Assembly: GCA_035691285.1 (NCBI GenBank)
Contig: DASSJI010000226.1
Coordinates: 1-18,146 of the forward strand
DNA from: DATFEN01 sp035691285
GTDB lineage: Bacteria > Acidobacteriota > Vicinamibacteria > Fen-336
Reading direction: 5' to 3'
DNA: 18,146 nt
Shown: piece by piece, positions 7,206 through 14,094 of the stretch
Layout of the letters: the number at the start of each line of letters is the position of its first letter
Position numbering within the stretch: position 1 is the stretch's first letter
The notes under the pieces: model-generated
What the model saw: the letters and a program-made list of their open reading frames with translations, nothing else
Told to the model about the DNA's origin: nothing
Databases searched by the model: none
Program-made: the position numbers and the translations under genes

Positions 7206-9836
7206 TCAGCGCTGCTCCTTCTGGCGCTCGAAATCGATCTGGGCGGCGACCTTCGAGATCTTCTCGGCCAGCACGACGACGAGGTCGTCGCGCTGCGCCA
7301 CCGCCAGGGCGCGGCGCACCGCCTCGCCCTCGTTCTTCAGCACTTCGATCCGCTCGCCGCCGACGCCGGCCGCCTCGAGGCCCTCCCTCAGGATCCCGAC
7401 GGCCTCCCCGGGTGGCCGCTTGCGCAGGTCCTCGTCGTCCCGCAGCAGGAACGCGTCGAAGAACGGCGCGGCCGCCGAGGCGAAACCCCTGATGTCTTCG
7501 TCGCGGCGATCGCCGGGGCTGTTGATCACGCCGATCACGCGGGCCTTCTTCAGGGCCTGCACGAACGGCCCGAGCTGTTGCATGCCGTGGACGTTGTGGC
7601 AGTAGTCCACCATGACCTTGAAGTCGCGAAACTCGTACACGTTCGCGCGGCCGGGCGCCTGGAACGGCGTCGAGTGGAACGTGGTGAGCCCGCCCCTGAT
7701 GTCGTCGAGCTCGAGGCCGGCGGCGAAGGCGGCGAGGGCCGCGGCCAGGGCGTTGGCGATGTTGAAGCGCGCCTTGCCCTCGAACGTGATCGGGATCTGG
7801 CGCGCGTGGACGAGGGGGATCCGCAGCGTCGAGCGGTAGAGGCAGAGCGTGTCGTGACGGTCCATCACGGCCGCCAGGCCGCCGGCCGCGACGTGGGTCT
7901 TGAAGAGGACGTTCGAGGGGTCGAGGGAGAAGTACGCGAGCTTCGCGCCCGTGCGCGAGGCCATCCAGGGCGTCATGTCGTCCTCGGCGTTGAAGATCGC
8001 GTAGCCGTCCGGGAACACGCGCTCGGTGACGAGGGACTTGACGCGCGCGAGGTCCTCGACCGTCTCGATATCCCGGATCCCCAGGTGGTCGGCGGCCACG
8101 TTGGTCACGAGCCCGACGTTCGCCCAGTCGTAGCCCAGCCCGGAACGCAGCAGCCCGCCGCGGGCCGTCTCGAGGGCCGCGAAGGTCACCGTGGGGTCGC
8201 GGAGCACGGTCTGGGCCGAGGCGGGGCCGGTGCAGTCGCCGCGCATCACGATCTCGCTGCCGATGTAGACGGCCTCGGTGGTGGTGAGCCCCACATGATG
8301 GCCGGCGTAGCGCGCGATGTGTGCCAGCAGCCGCGTGGTGGTGGTCTTGCCGTTCGTGCCCGTGACGGCGACGATGGGCACCCGGGACGGCTGGCCAGGC
8401 GGGAACAGCATGTCCACCACAGCCCCGGCGACGTCTCGGGGCGTGCCCTCGGCCGGCGCCACGTGCATGCGGAAGCCCGGCGCGGCGTTCACCTCGACGA
8501 TGCCGCCGCCGACCTCGGCGAGGGGCTTCTCGACGGTGGGCGCGATCACGTCGATGCCGGCGATGTCGAGGCCGACGATCTTCGCGACCCGTTCCATCAG
8601 GTGGACGTTCGAGGGATGCACGAGGTCCGTCACGTCCCGGGCGATGCCGCCCGTCGAGAGGTTGGCGGTGGCCTTGAGGTACACGGTCTCGCCCGCGGGC
8701 GGAACGGACTTCGGGCTCAGCCTGCGGCGGGCGAGCAGCGCCAGGGTCGCGTCGTCGATCTCGATCCGCGTCAGCACCTTCTCGTGGCCGATCCCGCGCC
8801 GCGGGTCGCGGTTCGTCTCGGCCACCAGCTCGGCGATGGTGCGGACGCCGTCGCCCACCACGAAGGCCGGCACGCGCTGCGCGGCGCAGATGAACTTGCC
8901 GCTGATCACGAGGAAGCGGAAGTCGTGCCCCTCCAGGAAACGCTCGACGATGATCTCTTCGCGGAACTTGCGCGCGTCCCGGCAGGCGAGGCGCAGCTCC
9001 TCCTCGCCGCGGATGTTCGTGAGCACGCCCCGGCCGTGGGACGCATCGAGCGGCTTGACCACCACGGGCCAGCCCAGCTCCCGGGCGACCTCGACCGCGT
9101 GCTCCTCGCCCTCGACCACGTGCCCCTTGGGGACCGGCACTCCGTGCTCGGCAAGCAGGCTCTTCGTCAGGTCCTTGTCGCCGGCGATCTCGACGCCGAG
9201 CTGGGCCGTAGTGGAGGCGATGGTGGCCTGGATACGGCGTTGGTGGACTCCGGTCCCGAGCTGCACCAGGGAGCGCTCGTTCAGACGCAGGTGGGGGATG
9301 TTGCGGGAGGCCGCGGCGTCCACGATCGACTTGGTGGAGGGTCCCAGCGCCCACTTCTCCCGGAGGCGCTTCAGATCGTCGAGGCGCTCGGGCAGGTCCA
9401 GGCCGAACTCCTCCCCGGCGCACCACTCGACCACGTCGAGCGCCAGCTTGCCGGCCCTGATGCCGACCCGCTCCTCTTCCATCTCGTAGACGAGGTTGTA
9501 GACGCCCGGCGTCTTCGTCTCGCGCGTCCGCCCGAAAGACACTGGTATGCCGATCAAGTTCTGCGCTTCGATCGCGACGTGCTCGGCCACGTGGCCGAGC
9601 CAGGTGCCCTCGCGGACGCGAAACAGGAAGCCGCCCGGTCGTCCCTCGGAGCAGTGATGCTCCTCGAGGCTCGGCATCAGCTCGACGAGCCGCTTCTCGA
9701 AGCCGGGCAGCGCGCTCGTCGGGCGGTCCTTGAACGGTCCCAGGTCGATGCGCATCCAGACGCTGGGGCGGTACGACCAGTAGTTCGGCCCCCTGAGGAC
9801 CAGCGTCTCCAGGATCCGTATCGCGGGCGCGGCCAC
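7206..9836 (-). CDS. cphA: Cyanophycin synthetase
   Basis: This 876-residue enzyme polymerises aspartate and arginine into cyanophycin in the cytoplasm using two ATP-driven steps. The N-terminal domain (about 1-160) begins with the family hallmark LRGPNYWSYR and has an HVAEH motif (His82, Glu85, His86). The ATP-grasp domain (about 200-470), which adds Asp, shows KPLDASHGRGV with Lys261 and the metal-binding EVNAAPGFRMH. The Mur-ligase-like domain (about 485-876), which adds Arg, carries the P-loop GTNGKTTTTR with Lys497. Length and three-domain order fit CphA1; the shorter dipeptide-using CphA2 is less likely. The usual Gly-Asn in the ATP-grasp loop is Ala-Ser here. The start is a GTG preceded by GGGAGG. 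It lies downstream of cphB and 12 bases before the amidase. Confidence 0.96.
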   Translation of the reverse strand: MAAPAIRILETLVLRGPNYWSYRPSVWMRIDLGPFKDRPTSALPGFEKRLVELMPSLEEHHCSEGRPGGFLFRVREGTWLGHVAEHVAIEAQNLIGIPVSFGRTRETKTPGVYNLVYEMEEERVGIRAGKLALDVVEWCAGEEFGLDLPERLDDLKRLREKWALGPSTKSIVDAAASRNIPHLRLNERSLVQLGTGVHQRRIQATIASTTAQLGVEIAGDKDLTKSLLAEHGVPVPKGHVVEGEEHAVEVARELGWPVVVKPLDASHGRGVLTNIRGEEELRLACRDARKFREEIIVERFLEGHDFRFLVISGKFICAAQRVPAFVVGDGVRTIAELVAETNRDPRRGIGHEKVLTRIEIDDATLALLARRRLSPKSVPPAGETVYLKATANLSTGGIARDVTDLVHPSNVHLMERVAKIVGLDIAGIDVIAPTVEKPLAEVGGGIVEVNAAPGFRMHVAPAEGTPRDVAGAVVDMLFPPGQPSRVPIVAVTGTNGKTTTTRLLAHIARYAGHHVGLTTTEAVYIGSEIVMRGDCTGPASAQTVLRDPTVTFAALETARGGLLRSGLGYDWANVGLVTNVAADHLGIRDIETVEDLARVKSLVTERVFPDGYAIFNAEDDMTPWMASRTGAKLAYFSLDPSNVLFKTHVAAGGLAAVMDRHDTLCLYRSTLRIPLVHARQIPITFEGKARFNIANALAAALAAFAAGLELDDIRGGLTTFHSTPFQAPGRANVYEFRDFKVMVDYCHNVHGMQQLGPFVQALKKARVIGVINSPGDRRDEDIRGFASAAAPFFDAFLLRDDEDLRKRPPGEAVGILREGLEAAGVGGERIEVLKNEGEAVRRALAVAQRDDLVVVLAEKISKVAAQIDFERQKEQR

Positions 9837-9840
9837 GTCA

Positions 9841-9846
9841 CCTCCC
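9841..9846 (-). promoter_or_regulatory. Strong ribosome binding site of cphA
   Basis: Read on the minus strand, GGGAGGTGAC directly precedes the GTG at 9836, leaving four bases after the GGGAGG core. GGAGGTGA is a full match to the conserved 16S rRNA anti-Shine-Dalgarno end, stronger than any other start in this window. It fixes the GTG as the start. Confidence 0.8.
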
Positions 9847-9870
9847 GGCTGTCGGCGACCTGAGCGTCGA

Positions 9871-9876
9871 AGTATA
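9871..9876 (-). promoter_or_regulatory. Possible internal promoter (-10 box) ahead of cphA
   Basis: The 110-bp gap between cphB and cphA is the only sizeable one in the run. It holds TATACT on the minus strand, which would give a leader of about 28 bases containing the strong ribosome binding site. No recognisable -35 hexamer lies 16-18 bases upstream. It would allow cphA, the amidase and the permease to be expressed separately from cphB. Confidence 0.35.
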
Positions 9877-9931
9877 GGACCCTGGCCGCGAAGCCGCCAT
9901 CGGTGCGGAGACGCGGCGAGATCGAAGCCCC

Positions 9932-9941
9932 GAGCCGGCTC
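9932..9941. repeat. 10-bp perfect palindrome just after cphB
   Basis: GAGCCGGCTC reads the same on both strands and lies six bases beyond the cphB stop. It could form a short stem in the cphB-cphA intercistronic RNA or bind a dimeric protein, but it has no U-run and is poor evidence for a terminator. In DNA this GC-rich it may be chance. Confidence 0.3.
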
Positions 9942-9946
9942 CGGCC

Positions 9947-10747
9947 CTAGCTCGGCTTGAGCAGCCGCCGGCCCGCCACGTCGAAGCGGTCGCCCGGCGC
10001 GAGGACGTGGACGAGGACGCCCGAGAGGGATACCGGCGCACCCTCGGGACCATCGAACCCGCGCGCGAAGGCCTTGCCGGCGTCCAGGATGAAGACCTGG
10101 CCGCTGCCGATCACCTCGAGGCGGCCGTCGCCGTAGTAAACGATGGCCGTGTCCTCGTCGATGCCGACGCCCAGCCGGTCGGGCTCGAGGGCGGTCGCCG
10201 CGAGCAGGCGCCCCAGGCGCTCGCGCTGGGAGAAGTGCTGGTCGATGATCAGGCGTGTGATGATCCCGAGACCCGGGGCCAGACGCACGCCGTCGCTGCG
10301 CACCTGGAGGCCCGTCTCGCCGCCGACGATCATCGTCGAGGAAAAAGCCGACGCCCCCGCCGAAGTGCCTGCGAGGACGCCGCCGGCGCTCAGGCGGTCC
10401 CGGAGCGCCCGAAAGGAGGCCGTGCCCGAGAGGACCTGCACGAGGCGCGACTGGTCGCCGCCCGTGAGGAAGACTCCCGTGCAGGCGGCGATGATGCCCG
10501 CGTGCTCGCCGGAGTCGGCGTCCTCCCGCGTCACGATCGGCACGTGAACCGAGCTCGCGGCGCCGATCTCGCCGAACACCTTCTGGTAGAAGGTCGCCCG
10601 CTCCTCGGGCACCGCCGAGGCCGTGGGCAGGATCGCGATGCGCGCCTCCTCGCCGCCGGCCTCGCGCACGAAGCGCTCCAGCACCTCCCGGCGCTCGAAC
10701 TTGTCCTCCGCCCCGCCGACGGCGAGGATCGCGCTGCGCGCCGCCAA
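9947..10747 (-). CDS. cphB: Cyanophycinase, peptidase family S51
   Basis: This 266-residue serine exopeptidase cuts cyanophycin into beta-Asp-Arg dipeptides in the cytoplasm. The family marks are present in order: LAVGGAEDKF at the N-terminus, ILPTASAVPEE, FLTGGDQSRL, the nucleophile elbow AGTSAGASAF with Ser129, IIDQHFSQRERLGRL and GVGIDEDTA. Spacing and length match known CphB enzymes of about 270 residues, and no signal peptide is seen, so it is the intracellular form rather than the secreted CphE type. The TTG start at 10747 follows the stop of the small membrane protein by two bases; no Shine-Dalgarno sequence is visible, so translation is likely coupled. It lies directly upstream of cphA, so synthesis and breakdown are probably co-expressed in part. 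Confidence 0.95.
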   Translation of the reverse strand: MAARSAILAVGGAEDKFERREVLERFVREAGGEEARIAILPTASAVPEERATFYQKVFGEIGAASSVHVPIVTREDADSGEHAGIIAACTGVFLTGGDQSRLVQVLSGTASFRALRDRLSAGGVLAGTSAGASAFSSTMIVGGETGLQVRSDGVRLAPGLGIITRLIIDQHFSQRERLGRLLAATALEPDRLGVGIDEDTAIVYYGDGRLEVIGSGQVFILDAGKAFARGFDGPEGAPVSLSGVLVHVLAPGDRFDVAGRRLLKPS

Positions 10748-10749
10748 GC

Positions 10750-10968
10750 CTAGGGGCGTGCCGACCAGTAGGGCCGGTAGTAGTGCTCCGGCCCCGCCTC
10801 CCTGGGCGGTCGGGGCGGACGGCGGAAGGCGGCCTCGATGCGGCCGCGGAGCTCCTCGGGGTGATCGAGCGCGTCGAAGAGCGCGCCGACGGCGAACAGC
10901 GTGACCAGGGCGCCGGCGACGGCGACGACGGGCACGAGCAGGACGAAGAGGAACTGCAGGATCGCCAT
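10750..10968 (-). CDS. Small membrane protein, 72 residues, unknown function
   Basis: The ATG at 10968 overlaps the stop of the DUF2203 gene by one base (TGATG), a classic coupled start. Residues 3-30 (MAILQFLFVLLVPVVAVAGA and the following LVTLFAVGAL) form one or two membrane helices. The rest is a polar, proline- and arginine-rich tail ending HYYRPYWSARP. A longer frame in the same register extends upstream, but it is antiparallel to nothing useful and lies inside the DUF2203 gene in another frame, so the ATG is preferred. The gene ends two bases before cphB. I do not recognise a family; the context suggests co-expression with the cyanophycin genes. Confidence 0.65.
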   Translation of the reverse strand: MAILQFLFVLLVPVVAVAGALVTLFAVGALFDALDHPEELRGRIEAAFRRPPRPPREAGPEHYYRPYWSARP

Positions 10969-11288
10969 CAGTGGATGCGCACGCGGCCGCGGAAGCCGTC
11001 CTCGTAGGAGTGGAAGTACTCGAGGCCGGGCTCCGGGTACTGCCAGCAGTAGTAGCCCGAGCCGTTGTCGAAGTCGACGAGCCAGAGGCCCTTGACCTCG
11101 ACGCCCAGGGCGAGCAGCGCGCGGGCCCATTCCTCGATGGCCGCTTCCGCCGGGTTGGCCGGTGGGGCGCCTTCGCCGAGCCGGGCCTGCGAAGCCTCGA
11201 CGGCGTGGCGGGCCAACTCGGTCCGCCGCCGAACCTCGGGGAGCAGCGCTCGCGCCTCTTCGTAGGTGAAAACCTTGCTCTTCTCCAA
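10968..11288 (-). CDS. DUF2203 family protein
   Basis: This 106-residue soluble protein matches the uncharacterised DUF2203 family: FTYEEARALLPEVRRRTELA near the N-terminus, a central helix with IEEWARALLALGVEVKGLWL, and the C-terminal VDFDNGSGYYCWQYPEPGLE with EYFHSYEDGFRGR. Function is unknown for the family. The TTG at 11288 is chosen because it begins LEKSKVFTYEEA and has GGAG five bases upstream; another in-frame TTG at 11321 would add eleven residues. It is the first gene of the minus-strand run leading to cphB and cphA and its stop overlaps the next start. It diverges from the FHA protein gene across a 34-bp gap. Confidence 0.85.
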   Translation of the reverse strand: MEKSKVFTYEEARALLPEVRRRTELARHAVEASQARLGEGAPPANPAEAAIEEWARALLALGVEVKGLWLVDFDNGSGYYCWQYPEPGLEYFHSYEDGFRGRVRIH

Positions 11289-11293
11289 CGCGG

Positions 11294-11297
11294 CTCC
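11294..11297 (-). promoter_or_regulatory. Ribosome binding site of the DUF2203 gene
   Basis: GGAG on the minus strand lies five bases before the TTG at 11288 and helps choose that start. If the TATACT box at 11299-11304 is the real promoter, transcription would begin about where this site lies, so the site and the promoter may not both be used. Confidence 0.4.
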
Positions 11298-11298
11298 G

Positions 11299-11304
11299 AG
11301 TATA
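11299..11304 (-). promoter_or_regulatory. Possible -10 box of the DUF2203/cyanophycin run
   Basis: TATACT on the minus strand is a five-of-six match to the consensus TATAAT and lies ten bases before the TTG start. No clear -35 hexamer is present at 16-18 bases. It lies almost back to back with the opposing TAGAAT box of the FHA gene, so the two promoters would overlap. Confidence 0.4.
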
Positions 11305-11308
11305 GCGC

Positions 11309-11314
11309 TAGAAT
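11309..11314 (+). promoter_or_regulatory. Possible -10 box of the FHA protein gene
   Basis: TAGAAT ends eight bases before the GTG at 11323, with no Shine-Dalgarno sequence between, giving a leaderless or almost leaderless transcript. The same hexamer precedes kbl. No strong -35 element is seen. Confidence 0.4.
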
Positions 11315-11322
11315 CGGCCAAC

Positions 11323-14052
11323 GTGTCCGAGGCGCAGCACTCCTCCCTCACGGTCCTCGGGGGACCCCTGAACGGGAAGCGTGTGGTCGTCGACGACGTC
11401 GACGAGATCCTGATCGGCTCCGATCCCGGCTGCAAGCTCCACCTCGACCTGCCGGGCGTGAGCCCGATCCACGCGCGCTTCTGGCGCGACCTGGGCGGCG
11501 CGAAGGTCTACGACACGCGAAGCGCCTCGGGGCTCTACGTCAACGACGACGCGATCACCGTCGAAGCCCCGGTCCGGGACGGTGACGTCCTGTGGCTCGG
11601 CGAGCCCGGGGCGCCGGAGAGCGTGATGATCCAGGTGCGCCTCGTGGCGCCGGCCGCCGCCGTGGCTCCCGCGGCCGAGGCCGGCGAGGCCGAGGCATTC
11701 TTCGTCGAGGACACGCCCCGGGCTCCGGACGCCGACCTCCCGCCGATTCCGATCGCCGCCGCAACGGAGGACTTCGTCTTCGAGCCAGAGACGCCCGGCG
11801 GACCGCCGCCGGTCGTGCTGCCGCCCGAACCGGCAGTCGTTCCCGACGAGGTCCTCCTCTTCGATGAGCCGGCGGCTGCAACGCCTCCGCCGCCGAGCGT
11901 CGCGGCCCCTCCGCCGAGCGCCGCGCCCCCACCGGCCTTCGCTCCCTCCGAGGAGGAGTTCCTGATCGAGGACGTCGAACCGGCGGCTCCCGCTCCGGCC
12001 CCGCCGCCGCCCAAGCCTGCGGCCCCGGCCGCGAAGCCAGCCGCTGCGGCGTCGCCGGCGACCGCACCGAAGCCCGCGCCTGTCGCGCCGAAGCCCGCGC
12101 CTGCCCCAGACGACGTCTTCGTCGTGGACGACGCCGCGGTCCAGGCCGCCGCGGCGGCCGCGTCTCCGCCCGCGCCGCGACCGCCCGCGCCGCGACCGCC
12201 CGCGGCGCCCAGGCCGGCGGCCGCGCCCCGGCCGGCGCCCGCCCCTCCACCGCGCCCTGGGCCCAGGCGCTCGGGTGGAGGCGGCCGCCTCGTACCGATC
12301 GCGATCGGCGCGCTCCTCCTCCTCGGGGTCGGCGGCTACGCAGCGATGCGCTTCATGAGCGCTCCGCAGCTGTCCGGCATCTCGCCGGCCCGAGCGCGCG
12401 TCGGCGACGCCGTCGTCATCACGGGCAAGAACTTCTCCGCGAACGCCGCCGAGAACCAGGTCACGTTCTCCGGCAAGCCGGGACGCGTCGTCGCCGCCTC
12501 GCCGACGCAGCTCAAGGTGGAGCTGCCCGCGCTGTCCACGACGGCCGGCAAGGACGTCAGCGTCGACGTCGCGGTGAGCGTCAAGGGACGCGCCACGAAG
12601 GGAGCCACGCTGGCGGTGTTCCAGGCGCCGCGGCTCCACGCGATCGCGCCCGACGTCGGGATGCCGGGGGACCTCGTCTCGGTCACCGGGTCGGCCTGGG
12701 GCGGCGCCCCGAAGGTGCTGTTCGACAAGGCGCCGGCCGAGGTCGTCGGGCTCTCGCCGGCCACCCTGAAGGTGCGGGTGCCCGCCCTCGACGTGCCGCC
12801 CGGGGCCGAGGTGAAGGTGGTCGTGTCGACGGGCACCGACAGCTCCAACTCCGTCTCGTTCGCGCTCGGGCGCCTGCCCCTCATCAAGGCCGTGAGCCCC
12901 GAGAACGCCGCCCCCGGAGACGTGGTCACGGTGTCGGGCCGCGGTTTCCAGGAGGGAGGCGCGAACGACGTCCGCATCGGCGGCGTGCGCGCGCTCGTGG
13001 TGGCCGCCGGCGCCGACGCGCTGAAGGTGGCGGTGCCTTTCGTGCCGGCCGGCGGACCGTTGCCGCTCGAGGTCCGCGTTGCCGGGAGCGACCACGTCGG
13101 CCAGGCCACGCTCGCCGTGGCCGGGCCTCCCGCTTCGCTGGAGCTGCGTTTCGCCGCCGAGCCGGCCGAGGATCCGCATCAGGCGGTGGTGACCACCGTG
13201 CTCGGGCCCGCGTTCCTCCTCGCCACGGCCAACGCGCGGCCCGCGGCGGAACGCGCCGTCGACAGCGCGCATCGCCTCAACGACGCGGTCGCGGCGATCC
13301 GCGCGTCGCGAGACGCCGACTTCGTGGCTCGGGGATTCGACAGCAAGCCCGTGCTGGTCCTCGCGGGCAAGGACGAGCCCGTCCTCGAGGCGACTGGAGC
13401 CGACGCCGCGGCCTACGACCAGCGCGGCGCCGGCGGAAAGACGCCCGTGAGCCCGGCGCGGCTCGCGGTGTGGTGGGAGGCGGTGGCCCGCGATCTCGTG
13501 CTCCTCCTCGCGCGAGGAGAGAAGCCGCAGCGCGTCTCGGCGCTGTCCGCGGCGGACGGGCGTGCCCTCGGAGAGCTGTTCGCCGCGGCGCAGAAGGCCG
13601 GCGGCTCCGGCGTGCCCCAGGCCGTCCTCGCCTCGGCGAAGCCGCCGCTCGTCTCGGCCCTGAGGACGTTCGCCCTGCGCGTGCCGTCGTCCGTGCCCAC
13701 GCCCGCGGGGGCCGTCGGCCCGGCGGCGGCTCCGGTCGACCAGGGTGGCGGGCCGGCCTTGCCCGCCGATCGCGCCTGGTTCGGCTTCGAGATCGTCGAG
13801 GGCATCCGCAAGTACGCGACCGTGACGCTTCGCGGCACCGCCGGGACCTATGCGTATTCCGGAAGCGTGGCGCTCAGCCTCCCGCTGTCGGGCGTGGAGC
13901 AGAAGCGTGGGGAGATGCGCTTCGTGCTCCAGACCGGCGGGCGCAGCCGCTACTACGCCGGAAAGTGGGACGGCACCCGCGTCTCCGGCCGCATCTCCAG
14001 CGAGCCTTCCGGGAGCGGCGACGTCGGCACGTTCGAGCTGACCCCGCGCTGA
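11323..14052 (+). CDS. FHA domain protein with Pro/Ala-rich linker, membrane helix and three IPT/TIG domains
   Basis: The GTG start gives 909 residues. Residues 8-100 are an FHA phospho-Thr-binding domain, with IGSDPG at 31-36, SPIHARF at 47-53 and Asn74 in GLYVND. Residues 105-320 are a low-complexity Pro/Ala linker containing five acidic-hydrophobic motifs: FFVED (126), EDFVFEPE (149), DEVLLFDE (175), EEEFLIED (210) and DDVFVVDD (263). One membrane helix lies at about 324-345, followed by three IPT/TIG immunoglobulin-like domains (about 348-605), each opening with a phrase such as ISPARARVGDAVVITG or VSPENAAPGDVVTVSG. A mostly helical region (about 620-790) and a small beta-rich C-terminal domain (819-909) follow. 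The topology suggests cytosolic FHA and extracytoplasmic IPT domains. An in-frame GTG at 11266 would add residues encoded opposite the DUF2203 gene and is rejected. Partners are unknown. Confidence 0.9.
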   Translation: MSEAQHSSLTVLGGPLNGKRVVVDDVDEILIGSDPGCKLHLDLPGVSPIHARFWRDLGGAKVYDTRSASGLYVNDDAITVEAPVRDGDVLWLGEPGAPESVMIQVRLVAPAAAVAPAAEAGEAEAFFVEDTPRAPDADLPPIPIAAATEDFVFEPETPGGPPPVVLPPEPAVVPDEVLLFDEPAAATPPPPSVAAPPPSAAPPPAFAPSEEEFLIEDVEPAAPAPAPPPPKPAAPAAKPAAAASPATAPKPAPVAPKPAPAPDDVFVVDDAAVQAAAAAASPPAPRPPAPRPPAAPRPAAAPRPAPAPPPRPGPRRSGGGGRLVPIAIGALLLLGVGGYAAMRFMSAPQLSGISPARARVGDAVVITGKNFSANAAENQVTFSGKPGRVVAASPTQLKVELPALSTTAGKDVSVDVAVSVKGRATKGATLAVFQAPRLHAIAPDVGMPGDLVSVTGSAWGGAPKVLFDKAPAEVVGLSPATLKVRVPALDVPPGAEVKVVVSTGTDSSNSVSFALGRLPLIKAVSPENAAPGDVVTVSGRGFQEGGANDVRIGGVRALVVAAGADALKVAVPFVPAGGPLPLEVRVAGSDHVGQATLAVAGPPASLELRFAAEPAEDPHQAVVTTVLGPAFLLATANARPAAERAVDSAHRLNDAVAAIRASRDADFVARGFDSKPVLVLAGKDEPVLEATGADAAAYDQRGAGGKTPVSPARLAVWWEAVARDLVLLLARGEKPQRVSALSAADGRALGELFAAAQKAGGSGVPQAVLASAKPPLVSALRTFALRVPSSVPTPAGAVGPAAAPVDQGGGPALPADRAWFGFEIVEGIRKYATVTLRGTAGTYAYSGSVALSLPLSGVEQKRGEMRFVLQTGGRSRYYAGKWDGTRVSGRISSEPSGSGDVGTFELTPR
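12067..12103. repeat. 16-bp direct repeat with 21-bp period in the FHA protein linker
   Basis: ccgaagcccgcgcctg occurs at 12067-12082 and 12088-12103. The 21-base period keeps the reading frame and encodes repeated PKPAP units, so the linker seems to have grown by in-frame duplication. Confidence 0.85.
12166..12205. repeat. 15-bp tandem repeat, about 2.6 copies, in the FHA protein linker
   Basis: ccgcccgcgccgcga occurs at 12166-12180 and 12181-12195, followed by a partial third copy. It encodes consecutive PPAPR units just before the membrane helix. The unit is a multiple of three, so length changes stay in frame. Confidence 0.85.
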
Positions 14053-14088
14053 GCGGCGTCCCGGTCGAACGCCCCGGGCGCTTCGGAG

Positions 14089-14094
14089 TAGGAT
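14089..14094 (+). promoter_or_regulatory. Possible -10 box of the MFS transporter gene
   Basis: TAGGAT lies exactly six bases before the ATC at 14101, the distance expected between a -10 box and the first transcribed base. A weak -35 candidate, TCGAAC at 14065-14070, matches the consensus at three of six positions with an 18-base spacer. The TAG of this box is also an in-frame stop, so the MFS protein cannot start further upstream. Confidence 0.35.

Noticed and set aside
5646..9863. Open frame of 1405 codons on the plus strand
   Set aside because: It lies opposite cphA and the amidase, both of which have full sets of catalytic motifs. The translation is rich in Arg, Gly, His and Asp with no domain pattern, as expected for the antisense frame of very GC-rich genes.
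11266..11322. Earlier GTG start for the FHA protein
   Set aside because: It would place the coding sequence opposite the 5' end of the DUF2203 gene and across the likely promoter; the FHA domain needs only the sequence after 11323.
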